From contig OW818656.1 of assembly GCA_942492965.1 (NCBI GenBank), positions 1-64,000 on the forward strand: a DNA stretch of 64,000 nt. Reading direction: 5' to 3'. Origin of the DNA: Sphingosinicella sp942492965 (GTDB taxonomy: Bacteria > Pseudomonadota > Alphaproteobacteria > Sphingomonadales > Sphingomonadaceae). Positions within the stretch are counted from its first letter, which is position 1, and each line of letters begins with the position of its first letter. Below the pieces are notes generated by a model that saw nothing but the letters and a program-made list of their open reading frames with translations, had not been told where the DNA came from and searched no databases. The position numbers and the translations under genes were made by a program. Of the stretch, positions 54,782 through 63,085 are shown one piece after another.

Positions 54782-55978
54782 GTGAGCTTGTTCAGCGAGG
54801 CTGCGCAGGTGGATAAGGGCGAGGAATCGTTCAAACCGGCGATCATTTGGCCGTCTGTCGGAGAAATTGCGCCGATCGAGGAGGGGGGGCCGAACGCACG
54901 GAAGGGCTTCAACTATCAAGACGAGATCGCGGTCAGTTTTTTCATTGCGATGCTCGAAGATCAAAGCCTGCTGCGCGTTCAATGTGAGACCCATGACGAT
55001 CTGGTACTGATCTGGGCGGTTGCCGATGGCGCGAGCGAGGTAGCCGAGTACGTCCAAGTCAAGGGTAGCGAGCAGGACAAATATTGGTCGGTCGCGGACC
55101 TTTGCTCCAGGAAGACCAAGACGACCCTCTCGATATTCGAAGCCTCGCTCGCACGCGATCGGCACATGGAGCTCGGAAGGTTTCGTATCGTGACCTTGCG
55201 GCCGGTAAACGAGGCGCTCGTTCCGCTTACCTATGCCTGCGCATCCGAAGCTCGCACGCTCGCGGCCGAAAAGATCGCCGATCTTCGCGCCCGCCTCGAC
55301 GGCAAATTTCCCGGAGTGAAGTCGCCAAAGGGAAACGACTGCCAATATTGGATCGACCATTGCGGGTGGGAGGTTCGAAACGACCTTACGGCAGCGCGGC
55401 TGGACAATCTTCGCCGTCTACTCCTCCTGAGTAACGCAGCCGGTGTCCTCCTGGTCGGCGAGCAGCTCGAATTGCTGCTCGATGAACTACGGGCCTGGGC
55501 AAAAGCCGCAGGTGACGCCAAATGGGTGCCCGACAAGGCGAAAAAGATCATTTCGCGAACCCAGCTTCTGGCCTGGTGGACCAACCGCCTCGCCGAGCTT
55601 CTCGACGCGCGCGGGGCGAGCGCCGGCGGGCAACTCGCAGCCAAGATGGAAGCGGCCGGCCTTCCAGAGGAAGTAATCTCTCTCGCGATCGATCTTCGCC
55701 GCGGCTACGCGGCCGAGGTGCGGACCCCGCGCTACATGGAATCGGATCGCGTCGAACAACTTCAGAGCCGAGTCAAATCCGAGGCGATGTCATTGCGTGC
55801 CAGCCTCATCGCTGGAGACTTGAAGCTTAGCGGCCCGGCCTTCCACGCGACCTGCGTCAAGCGCATGGACGAGATAAGCGCCGCTGCGGCCAGGGAGGAT
55901 GTATCGGCATTCCTCAAAGGTTGCCTCTACGACATCGCTGACCGGTGCCTACTCCGCTTCGAGCAGCCTCAGCCATGA
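54782..55978 (+). CDS. lmuA: Lamassu / ABC-3C effector with DUF4297 (Cap4-type) nuclease domain
   Basis: This 398-residue protein has an N-terminal DUF4297/Cap4-like PD-(D/E)xK nuclease: GFNYQDEIAVSFF, the acidic pair in ETHDDLVLI, then EYVQVKGS with the QxK lysine. The C-terminal half is helical, as in the ABC-three-component effector tail. The start is GTG at 54782; another GTG at 54809 has a better GAGG spacing. It is the first gene of three overlapping genes (effector, small component, SMC ATPase), the Lamassu lmuA-lmuC-lmuB order. It would cut DNA when released by the ATPase. Confidence 0.85.
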   Translation: MSLFSEAAQVDKGEESFKPAIIWPSVGEIAPIEEGGPNARKGFNYQDEIAVSFFIAMLEDQSLLRVQCETHDDLVLIWAVADGASEVAEYVQVKGSEQDKYWSVADLCSRKTKTTLSIFEASLARDRHMELGRFRIVTLRPVNEALVPLTYACASEARTLAAEKIADLRARLDGKFPGVKSPKGNDCQYWIDHCGWEVRNDLTAARLDNLRRLLLLSNAAGVLLVGEQLELLLDELRAWAKAAGDAKWVPDKAKKIISRTQLLAWWTNRLAELLDARGASAGGQLAAKMEAAGLPEEVISLAIDLRRGYAAEVRTPRYMESDRVEQLQSRVKSEAMSLRASLIAGDLKLSGPAFHATCVKRMDEISAAAAREDVSAFLKGCLYDIADRCLLRFEQPQP

Positions 55979-56541
55979 AATCGATTGAGCACCTTGGCAT
56001 GCAGTCCGCGAGCTTGCCGCTGGCCGCCGACGACATACTGGAATTCCATGCTGCCCGGCTAATGCTGTTGATGGAAATCTGCGGATCGGCCGGAAGGATT
56101 GACGGGCTGACCAAGATGGCCAAGCTCGATTTCTTCACCCGCTATCCGGACTTTTTCGAAGTCGCTCGCGCGAGCATTTCGCCCGACAGCGACAATTCTT
56201 CATCGACAGCCATGAACGGTGTGGTCGAGGCGTCGATGGTCCGGCATCACTACGGCCCTTGGGACAAGCGCTATTATCATGTGCTGGCCCATCTCGAGGC
56301 GCGACAGCTGATCTGCGTGGTCAAGGAGGGCAAATCCTACCAGATCGCGCTCACCAGGCTCGGCCGCGAGCGGGCTAAAATGTTGGCGGCCAAAAGATCG
56401 TTCGCTCCTCTTGCCGCCCGGCTCAAGCAGATCAAAGATGTGTTCGGACGCAAGTCGGGTACCTATCTCAAGGACCTGATCTATCGCTTGTTCGACCAGG
56501 AGGTCGGCCGGCGCGAGATGGGTAAGGTAATCGTTAAATGA
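55975..56541 (+). CDS. lmuC: ABC-three-component middle component (LmuC-like)
   Basis: This 188-residue protein overlaps the effector stop by four bases (ATGA), and its own stop overlaps the ATPase start. It is mostly helical with a winged-helix-like centre (MVRHHYGPWDKRYYHVLAHL, QIALTRLGRERAKML). Identification as LmuC rests mainly on size, helix content and position between the nuclease and the SMC-like gene. It should bridge effector and ATPase. Confidence 0.75.
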   Translation: MKSIEHLGMQSASLPLAADDILEFHAARLMLLMEICGSAGRIDGLTKMAKLDFFTRYPDFFEVARASISPDSDNSSSTAMNGVVEASMVRHHYGPWDKRYYHVLAHLEARQLICVVKEGKSYQIALTRLGRERAKMLAAKRSFAPLAARLKQIKDVFGRKSGTYLKDLIYRLFDQEVGRREMGKVIVK

Positions 56542-58451
56542 CCCACGCCTTCCTCTCGATCGCGCGGTTGGAGCGCCGGCTGGCCACCGGGGCGACCGAG
56601 GCCCTCGATTTTGAGACCGGTGTCTGCCTGCTGGTTGGACGGCCCAACACCGGCAAGACCAAATGGCTGCAAACTCTCGACTTCCTGCTCGGCGATCCTG
56701 GCGCCAATCCGTACGAAGGTGCAGAAGAGACCGGACTAGCTGAGAAATATGAGAGCGCTTCGGTTGCACTGCGTATTGGCGAGAAGCGTTTCCAGGTTGA
56801 GCGCCGCTGGCGCGAGCTCGGTGGCAAGGGCAAGCTTTATGTCGACGGCCAAGCGATGCTACCGAAGGATTTCCAGCACTGGCTGCTCGAGCAACTCGGC
56901 ATTCCGTTACTACACTACCCCAAGGGCAATCCTATGTCCGGCCAAACTTGGCCGGAGCTCAGTTTCCGGTCGCTGCTGCGGCACATTTACCGCCAGCAAC
57001 GCTTCTGGAGCTCGTTAGTCGACCAGCAATCCGAAAGCGAATTTGTCGCCAGCCTGCTGCAATTCCTGGGCCTGGCCGAGCATATCTTCACCGATGACTA
57101 TGGGGAGCTGGTCACCCTGAAGCTCGAGGTAGAACGGCTGCGGGCCCGACGCGACCAATATGGTCAGACGCTTGGCGAGCTCGCCCGCGACCTGCTTGCC
57201 GATGACGACATCACGGTCGATGTAAACATCGTGACCGTAGCTGAGGCCCAGACCCGACTCTCGGCTCAGACCGGACTGCTGCGCGCACGCCGGATCGAAC
57301 TGTTGATGCGTACCGGAGAGCAAGCCATCGATCCTGGCGAGCGCAGCCGTATTGCCGAGCTGGGCGAGCAACGCGCGGCGGTCGCGACCCAGCTGGAAAA
57401 TCTTGCGCGCAAGCAGGAAGCATTGAGCGAGCGTGCCCAGGAAATCGGCCTTTACCGGACCGATCTCGTCGAGGAACTTGAGCGTATCGCCCGCGCCGAG
57501 GACGCCGGGGCCGTGCTCGCAGATCTCAAGGTCACCCATTGCCCGGCGTGCGATCAGACGCTTGCCGCGTGGCCCGTACCCGCAGGAGATTGCTTCCTGT
57601 GTCACCAGCACTTGCCGGCCACACCGACGATCGAGGGGTTAGGCGCAGTCCGGCTCAGATTCGAGCGCGACCGTCTAGCGGGGGAGTTAAAGGAAGCCGA
57701 CGCGCTTGCGGACGTCATCGTGCGCGACATCGCCCGACATGCCGAAGAACGCGCAAGCGCGGAGGAACGGCTCCGTCAGATTGAGAACGAACTGATCCCT
57801 GCACGCGAGGCCGTGGCGGCGATCGCACAGTCGGAAATCAGCGAAATCGACATGGGGCTTGGGCAGGCGAGCGAACGCCAGCGGCAGCTTGAGCGCGTCA
57901 GTGGGGCGCTGGAGCTAGAGACTGGCCTGACTGACCGCATTCTGGCACTGGAGAAGCAGATTCAGCCGATCCAAGACCGCATTGACGACGCCATTCAGTC
58001 GATCGATTTCGACGCCGCTTCGGGATATCTGGAAGACGGTATGAACGCCTATCTCGAGTCGCTCAATCGTCTGCGGCCGAACACCTGGCGGCATAGCCCG
58101 GTCCGCGTCGATCTCTCGCGCCGCGGCGCGACGTTCCGAGTTGGTAGCAGGCGCTGGTCGATGGCCCTCGGCGGCACCGATACCCTCTACTTCCTGATGG
58201 CGTATCATTACGGACTGCTGTCGATTTCTCCGCGCCCTTCCTGCCATTATCCTGGCATCGCCATCATCGACCTGCCTGCGGAGTTTTTGGGCGAAGCCAT
58301 CGAGGACAAGGAGAATTTCATCGTCCAACCATTTGTCGACCTGCTCGGCGAGGAGGGTTTCGAGGGGGTGCAGCTCATAATTACTGGGGCGTCCTTCACC
58401 GGCCTTGCCGGAGCGCATGTCGAGACGCTGCGCCACGTACACGTTGCCTAA
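56538..58451 (+). CDS. lmuB: SMC/Rad50-like ATPase of a Lamassu / ABC-3C system (LmuB-like)
   Basis: This is a 637-residue ABC ATPase. Walker A is GRPNTGKT at residues 34-41. Two coiled-coil arms flank a zinc-ribbon-like hinge with Cys335, Cys338, Cys352 and Cys355 (CPACDQ, CFLCHQ). The C-terminal lobe has a degenerate signature LGGTDTLYF and Walker B IAIIDLPAEF, with the acidic residue displaced from the usual DE. This is the DUF3732-like branch seen with small middle components. It probably senses foreign DNA ends and controls the nuclease encoded first in the operon. Confidence 0.86.
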   Translation: MTHAFLSIARLERRLATGATEALDFETGVCLLVGRPNTGKTKWLQTLDFLLGDPGANPYEGAEETGLAEKYESASVALRIGEKRFQVERRWRELGGKGKLYVDGQAMLPKDFQHWLLEQLGIPLLHYPKGNPMSGQTWPELSFRSLLRHIYRQQRFWSSLVDQQSESEFVASLLQFLGLAEHIFTDDYGELVTLKLEVERLRARRDQYGQTLGELARDLLADDDITVDVNIVTVAEAQTRLSAQTGLLRARRIELLMRTGEQAIDPGERSRIAELGEQRAAVATQLENLARKQEALSERAQEIGLYRTDLVEELERIARAEDAGAVLADLKVTHCPACDQTLAAWPVPAGDCFLCHQHLPATPTIEGLGAVRLRFERDRLAGELKEADALADVIVRDIARHAEERASAEERLRQIENELIPAREAVAAIAQSEISEIDMGLGQASERQRQLERVSGALELETGLTDRILALEKQIQPIQDRIDDAIQSIDFDAASGYLEDGMNAYLESLNRLRPNTWRHSPVRVDLSRRGATFRVGSRRWSMALGGTDTLYFLMAYHYGLLSISPRPSCHYPGIAIIDLPAEFLGEAIEDKENFIVQPFVDLLGEEGFEGVQLIITGASFTGLAGAHVETLRHVHVA

Positions 58452-58603
58452 TACGTAGCTGCCGATGTCTTGGAATGAATTAAGGGCAGCTTTCGTCAGT
58501 TCACCAATTCAGCTTTCCACTAATCGTGCCAATCGACGCTACCCGAACCAACGGCGGCTTCGGAATATCCTGTCAGCCCGCCAACGCGCGGAACGAGGGC
58601 TAT

Positions 58604-58807
58604 TTAGACACTGTCCTTTTGTGCCCTACATTTGTCGAGGAACGCTTCGAGCCCCGCGACGATCACGAGCGTACTGCTACCGACCTTGATGGTTTCGATC
58701 TCTCCGGCCTTAATGAGTTCGTAGAGCTTCGACCTGCCGATGCCGGTTATCCGGCAGGCCTCGGGGATACGGACGGTGAGCGCGGCGCGTGGGGGCGGTG
58801 TAAGCAT
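58604..58807 (-). CDS. excisionase-like HTH protein
   Basis: This 67-residue protein from an ATG at 58807 (GAAGGA upstream) contains RIPEACRITGIGRSKLYELI followed by GEIETIKVGSSTLV, the winged HTH of AlpA/Xis-like excisionases that accompany island integrases. No integrase is adjacent. It suggests the defence segment was, or is, part of a mobile island. A longer frame to 58948 has no supporting start. Confidence 0.82.
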   Translation of the reverse strand: MLTPPPRAALTVRIPEACRITGIGRSKLYELIKAGEIETIKVGSSTLVIVAGLEAFLDKCRAQKDSV

Positions 58808-59529
58808 GGGCAATCCTTCGGGTCGGGAACCGTTGTCCGGCAGTGGCGTCATGCTGCTATGGTGGCCCGACCTCGAATAGGGCCTCTCCGGTGCACCGAA
58901 GGGAATCTCGGGCATCAATGCGCGCCCTGCTGGTGCAAGGGGCGTCACTTGGCATGACAGAGGCGTGAGGGATGTCTAGAATGCCGGGCGGCGCGATGCG
59001 TCGCGAGCATACCCCACGCAGAGGTGGATGCTCCAAGCCGATCTCGCGGAAAAGATGGCGAATAGCCCGGGTTTCCGCCGCATCTGGCAAGCGCGTCTCA
59101 GGCAATGAGCAGCTTGCCTCCAGCCCAAGGGCGGGAATCTCCATAAATTCCGATGTGCAGACAATGGCTTGCGAGAAAAGCGAGCATTCCCCTTTCTCTT
59201 GCTTTCGCTTCTCCCCTCCCTTCCCCGCCCTTCGACCTCCGAACAGATCACCCTTGCCCCGCACGCGCATGGACGTGAGCGGCAACCCTCTGATCAGGGG
59301 GTGGCGCTTTTCGCTTTGCTGGACGGCGGTGGACGACTTTTGGCCCGGTTTCGGCATCAAAAACTATGCTGAAGGCGCCCGGCTGCGTGGCATACTGCGG
59401 CGATTTGACAGCCCAAAGCGGTGCTTTGGGCATAGTTTCCGCGCACTTTCCAGCATTAACGACGTGTTCGTTTGACAGTGATTCCGCGCGGCGTCAGACG
59501 GGCTTTCCCACAACAAAGGACGCTCAGAC
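58808..59529. other. intergenic region with nested inverted repeats
   Basis: This stretch of about 720 bp has no recognisable gene. GCCCAAAGC-GGT-GCTTTGGGC is a perfect hairpin at 59411-59431. An outer pair AAACTATGC (59361) and GCATAGTTT (59430) encloses it. A palindrome-centred AACCCTCTGATCAGGGGGT at 59284-59302 recurs inverted near 61047-61065. The last 80 bp match the region before HU copy 1. Confidence 0.5.
59411..59431. repeat. perfect hairpin upstream of HU copy 2
   Basis: A 9-bp stem with 3-nt loop, GCCCAAAGC/GCTTTGGGC, lies about 100 bp before the HU start and is absent from HU copy 1. It may be an operator, a cruciform or part of a structured RNA. Confidence 0.5.
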
Positions 59530-59805
59530 ATGAACAATGCCGACCTCGCCGAAGCGCTTGCCGAGACGCTCGGGACCACCAAGGCCGATGCGCGCAAGGC
59601 CGTCGATGCGGTGTTCGCCGCGATCACCGATGCCGCTGCCAAAGGCGAGGAAGTGTCGCTGAACGGCTTCGGCAAGTTCAAGGTGAAGGCCTCCCCGGCG
59701 CGCGAAGGCCGCAATCCGGCGACGGGCGCGGCGATGACGATCGCGGCGTCGAACAAGCTCACGTTCAGCCCCGCCAAGGCGGTCAAGGACCGGCTGAACG
59801 GCTAA
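59530..59805 (+). CDS. HU family nucleoid protein, copy 2
   Basis: This 91-residue HU protein is nearly the same as copy 1 at 11186-11461 (MNNADLAEALAETLG; arm GFGKFKVKASPAREGRNP). Most differences in DNA are scattered third-base changes, so the duplication is not very recent. The upstream 80 bp and the downstream terminators are conserved as well. Unlike copy 1 it is followed by an intact nucleotidyltransferase-HEPN gene, so this side looks like the original arrangement. Confidence 0.93.
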   Translation: MNNADLAEALAETLGTTKADARKAVDAVFAAITDAAAKGEEVSLNGFGKFKVKASPAREGRNPATGAAMTIAASNKLTFSPAKAVKDRLNG

Positions 59806-59828
59806 AGCTGACGCGGCTTTCGAGACTT

Positions 59829-59866
59829 GGCTGCCAGCATCCGGGGGCAGTTGGATGCTGGCGGCC
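59829..59866 (+). terminator. long hairpin after HU copy 2
   Basis: GGCTGCCAGCATCC pairs with GGATGCTGGCGGCC around a 10-nt loop, with one G-U pair. It is the counterpart of 11473-11510. Confidence 0.6.
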
Positions 59867-59941
59867 GCACCGGAAGTCGGTGGAGGAAAGAGAAACGACG
59901 AGACATCAGTCCGGTTCCGTCACCATGCCCCGAACAAGAAA

Positions 59942-59965
59942 ACGCCGGCCCCAAAAGGCCGGCGT
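59942..59965 (-). terminator. rho-independent terminator of the nucleotidyltransferase-HEPN gene
   Basis: The stem ACGCCGGCC/GGCCGGCGT is followed on the minus strand by TTTTCTTG, 78 bp beyond the stop at 60043. Confidence 0.75.
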
Positions 59966-60042
59966 CCAGTTCATGAAGGGGGAGTAATAGCTCCAGCCTA
60001 TGGGGCCAGGCGCGGCGCCGCAACCTGCCGGGATCGGAAGGT

Positions 60043-60981
60043 TCAGGACGCGGACGCGCCGGATTTTGCGGCCGCTTCGAGCTCGGCGATACGCTCGCTA
60101 CAGACGGCATGGACGACGCGGCCGAGCTCCTCGACCTGGGTGCCGAGCCACTCAAGCTCCTCGGCCGAGATGCGGTAGTGCTTCGAATAGCGGGCCTTCA
60201 CATAGGCTTCCTTAAGCTTCTCGAAGAGAGCGCGCTCCTTCTTCGTATCGCGCGGCCAGACATGGAAAAGGCGCCGGTCCAGCCGCTCGGCCTGCGTGCG
60301 CAGGAAGCCCAGATTGTGGACGTGGGGGGTGTAGAACGTGCAGACCAAAAGCACGCAGTGGTACAGGCGCTCCGTGGCTTGATGCAGGTTGAAAGCCGCA
60401 TAGTTTCGCTGCCCATCGGCAAGACTGTAGCCTGCTAATTTGCGCGCGTAGACCGCGCTCGGATACCATTCCTCGAAGTATTCCTTGGCCATGGTGAGCG
60501 CCTGTTTGGGCGTCTTGGGCTTCGGCATATGGAACGGCGTGTCGTCGCTCTGGTAGAGCGCGATGCCGTCTTTCGCGACGTCCATGAAGAAATACCGGCC
60601 GTGCGCGAGGCCGTCGTTCACCTCCTGCAGCGTATGCACGATGAAGTTGACCGGGGTTTTCAGGGTCTTCGTGATGCCGTACTCGCGCATCAGCTGATCC
60701 TCGGCCTTTTCCCAGTACGGGATGCGGTCGGTGAGGCGCTTGTCATTGACGACGACGAGCAGATCGAAGTCGGACTTGTAGCCCTTGGCGGTGTGCGGCT
60801 CGTCCACCCAGCCGCCCCGCGCATAACTGCCGTAGAGCACGACCTTGAGGATGCGGCCCTTCTTCTTCCAAGCCTGCGTCGCGAGCGCGGTGGCTTCCTC
60901 GAAGCCCGCGAACAGCACCTCGAGAACGCGCTCAAGCTCGCGCTGCTTGGTGGGCGGCAGATGATCGAGGTCGGTGCGCAT
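60043..60981 (-). CDS. nucleotidyltransferase-HEPN fusion protein
   Basis: This 312-residue protein starts MRTDLDHLPPTKQRELER. The N-terminal MNT-type nucleotidyltransferase has VVLYGSYARGGW (Gly51, Ser52) and Asp71/Asp73 in SDFDLLVV. The C-terminal HEPN half has RNYAAFNLHQATERLYHCV, with an Arg and His arrangement reminiscent of HEPN RNase or substrate-binding sites. AAGAAGG precedes the ATG. MNT and HEPN are usually a toxin-antitoxin pair; here they are fused, as in chromosomal proteins of unknown role. A relic of a second copy is at 11687-11845. Confidence 0.88.
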   Translation of the reverse strand: MRTDLDHLPPTKQRELERVLEVLFAGFEEATALATQAWKKKGRILKVVLYGSYARGGWVDEPHTAKGYKSDFDLLVVVNDKRLTDRIPYWEKAEDQLMREYGITKTLKTPVNFIVHTLQEVNDGLAHGRYFFMDVAKDGIALYQSDDTPFHMPKPKTPKQALTMAKEYFEEWYPSAVYARKLAGYSLADGQRNYAAFNLHQATERLYHCVLLVCTFYTPHVHNLGFLRTQAERLDRRLFHVWPRDTKKERALFEKLKEAYVKARYSKHYRISAEELEWLGTQVEELGRVVHAVCSERIAELEAAAKSGASAS

Positions 60982-61039
60982 CGAAGACCTTCTTAGCAAC
61001 TGGACCGTGACTTTGCACTGCAAGAACAGGGCGCTATGC

Positions 61040-61067
61040 CCACAACCCCCTGATCAGAGGGTTGTGG
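61040..61067. repeat. inverted repeat over the stop of the sigma-like gene
   Basis: CCACAACCC and GGGTTGTGG flank a 10-nt TGATCA-centred loop. The inner 19-20 bases recur in the opposite orientation near 59284. Confidence 0.45.
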
Positions 61068-61452
61068 CCTCGTCCAGCGCCACCAGCGTATCGGCAATGC
61101 GGGTTTCAACGTCGTGCAAGGAAAGTCCCAGCCGCACGGCGATCCGGTCATTGGGCAGCCCGTCCCATGCGAGTTCCAGCACCTGCCGGGATACCGGATC
61201 GAGCGCGAGAAACGCCGCCCGATAGCGTGCGCCCACGTCCGCGATCCGGCCGATCGCGCGCACCATGTGGCGCTCGACACGCCATTCGCTGATGCCCATT
61301 TCTAGCGCGATCTCGGCATAGCGCCTGCCTTCAACCCGGTGTGCCATGAACACGATGAGCGTCGCCTCGGGCAGGCCTTCAAGCACCCGCCGCATGACCG
61401 AAAGCCGGTCCATCTCCTGCGGCACGACGGCTCCATCGATACGCTGCTGCAT
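61054..61452 (-). CDS. sigma-70 region-4-like HTH protein, duplicated domain
   Basis: This 132-residue protein begins MQQRIDGAVVPQEMDRLSV. It contains a sigma region-4 HTH (LEGLPEATLIVFMAHRVEGR, YAEIALEMGISEWRVERHMV) and, after it, a second similar block (LALDPVSRQVLELAWDGLPN, IAVRLGLSLHDVETRIADTL). There is no region 2, so it is not a conventional sigma factor. GAGGGAGAAG precedes the ATG. It is likely a DNA-binding regulator; similar proteins occur near FecR-type systems, but none is present. Confidence 0.75.
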   Translation of the reverse strand: MQQRIDGAVVPQEMDRLSVMRRVLEGLPEATLIVFMAHRVEGRRYAEIALEMGISEWRVERHMVRAIGRIADVGARYRAAFLALDPVSRQVLELAWDGLPNDRIAVRLGLSLHDVETRIADTLVALDEATTL

Positions 61453-61977
61453 CCGTCTTCTCCCTCTCCAACAGCCGCACCCGGCGGAAGAGCGGGGTGG
61501 GCGGCGGAGCGCCGAGAGGTCCGGCATCAAGGGCCGGGCCTGCACCCGAAGGGCTGGAACGAAGAGGAAGACCCGCCACGCGGGTTGCAGGACCGGCACG
61601 GCCGGACCAAAGGCATAGCGACCCGCACACAACGCGCGGGAGCCGGATCAAACAGGCTTCAGACCGCCGAAGGCAGGATGGCGCTATGCAGCTATGCGAA
61701 CTTTATGGCGGCTTCCCGGCCAATTCCCGGCATTCGAAGTGCATCGCGGGTCTCGAAAAGCGGGCGCTCGACGGCTACCATCCTGACGGCTGTGGTCAGG
61801 GACACTGAGGACTGTTCGGATTTGGCATGAGATCCCGGAAAGCGGCCTGTCATATTGCCAAGCTGCGCAGTGCATCCGGCCGCCGGCTTGGTCGGGCTTG
61901 TTTTCGTAGCGATGGGCAATTCTGAGCCAGCCGCGTGTTTCCAACAAGGGCTTGCCGCGTGCTGGTTGGGAACCCGC
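61453..61977. other. intergenic region before the Thoeris genes
   Basis: This stretch of about 525 bp lies between the sigma-like start and the 3' end of the TIR gene. The open frames here lack recognisable domains and ribosome-binding sites. No gene is supported. Confidence 0.35.
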
Positions 61978-62559
61978 TTATGCCGTCTTGCGGAACGCGC
62001 GTGGATCGCTGATCCAAGTGCCCCATCGCCGTGATGCCGTGCTGCTTTTATTGACCCAAATTTCTTGGACCGTGCTCTCCTTGGAGGGAGCTTCGTCCAT
62101 ATACGGGTAAATGCCGAGATATTCTTGGCCTTCGAAGCTCTCCTCGCGGTTTCTGGTAACGGGAAGGATCGCCACCGCTCCGTTGAAGCCGTCGAAATAG
62201 CCCAGCTCCCAGGGCATCCATTTAGAGCCTCCGGAGTTCACGGTATGCACATAGACCAGCGACTTGCACTGGCGCATCCGCGCCCGAATGATCTCGGCGG
62301 ACGCGGCGGTCACATTGCGTCTATCCAAGTGTGGGTCTTCTAGCCAGTCAACATAGACCGTCTTTCCATAATCCTCTAGGACACCCTTCACACCCAAGAT
62401 GATCTCCGCGTCCGATGTCGAATGGCTGAGGAATATGTCGAAGCTGGTCTTGGTCTTGGTCGCGGCAACCTCCTCCTTGAGGACAGTTGCCGCCTTCCTC
62501 AAGGCTCCGGTTTTTTGCTGCGCACGCTGGCGTATGCGGCTTTCTGTGAACGTCGCCAT
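61978..62559 (-). CDS. TIR-domain protein (second Thoeris TIR)
   Basis: This 193-residue protein has a basic N-terminal extension, then a TIR domain opening FDIFLSHSTSDAEIILGVKG at residue 40. The catalytic glutamate is Glu118 in SKWMPWELGYFDGF. TIR domains of this kind cleave NAD-type substrates to make cyclic ADP-ribose-like signals. GAGGGGG lies upstream of the ATG. It is 47 bp downstream of the ThsB-like gene and co-directional with ThsA, so it probably supplies a second sensor-signal enzyme for the same effector. Confidence 0.86.
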   Translation of the reverse strand: MATFTESRIRQRAQQKTGALRKAATVLKEEVAATKTKTSFDIFLSHSTSDAEIILGVKGVLEDYGKTVYVDWLEDPHLDRRNVTAASAEIIRARMRQCKSLVYVHTVNSGGSKWMPWELGYFDGFNGAVAILPVTRNREESFEGQEYLGIYPYMDEAPSKESTVQEIWVNKSSTASRRWGTWISDPRAFRKTA

Positions 62560-62606
62560 AAATCCCCCTCTGTCGTCGCGAGCCCCACGCTGTCGAGCCT
62601 GCGATT

Positions 62607-63083
62607 CTAGCGTCCAGCAGCCTTCGCCGCAGTTTCAATCCACCGGCCAAGATTGGCGTAGCCGTTGTCGCTGACCCAATCATAGGTCGGGATCGAGACA
62701 TCCATGCCGTTCCGCTTAAACGTCCACTGATTGAACGGATTGGCACCTTTGATGTCATTCTTCTGCGCGATGTCTTTGAGGTTGTGGATGTAAACGCCCA
62801 AGAGGCCGTTTTCCTTGGCCCAACTTTGGGTGATCTCGTAATTTACATAGTCGCGGTTCGCTGTCTCGGCGCCGATCAGCACGACCGTCACCGACGTACC
62901 CTTGAGTTGCGCGTCGATCCAGGCTTTTGTCGCCGCTTCGCCCTTCTTCTTGACCTCCTCCCAAGCCGCCTTGTCGAAGAAGCCCGATGCGACCCGCTCC
63001 TGCGTGACCCAGCTGTTGCGGACCTGTCCCGCCCGCCAGACGTCGCGCTCATAGTGGAAGCTGAAAAAGGTGTGGCGCGCCAT
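62607..63083 (-). CDS. thsB: ThsB-like TIR (DUF1863) protein of Thoeris
   Basis: This 158-residue protein begins MARHTFFSFHYERDVWRAGQ, the start of DUF1863 ThsB proteins. TSVTVVLIGAETANRDYVNY is followed by EITQSWAKENGLLGVYIHNL, with the conserved glutamate in YEITQSW. ThsB senses phage and makes a cADPR-isomer signal. Its start lies two bases after the ThsA stop. Together with 61978-62559 it gives two divergent TIR proteins for one ThsA. Confidence 0.9.
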   Translation of the reverse strand: MARHTFFSFHYERDVWRAGQVRNSWVTQERVASGFFDKAAWEEVKKKGEAATKAWIDAQLKGTSVTVVLIGAETANRDYVNYEITQSWAKENGLLGVYIHNLKDIAQKNDIKGANPFNQWTFKRNGMDVSIPTYDWVSDNGYANLGRWIETAAKAAGR

Positions 63084-63085
63084 GC

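Noticed and set aside
58857..59475. Proteins in the region before HU copy 2
   Set aside because: Frames on both strands are low-complexity Arg/Ser/Pro readings with no recognised domain, and inverted repeats run through them.
61684..61947. Small minus-strand proteins between the sigma-like and TIR genes
   Set aside because: Overlapping frames with no ribosome-binding site, domain or codon pattern to support either.
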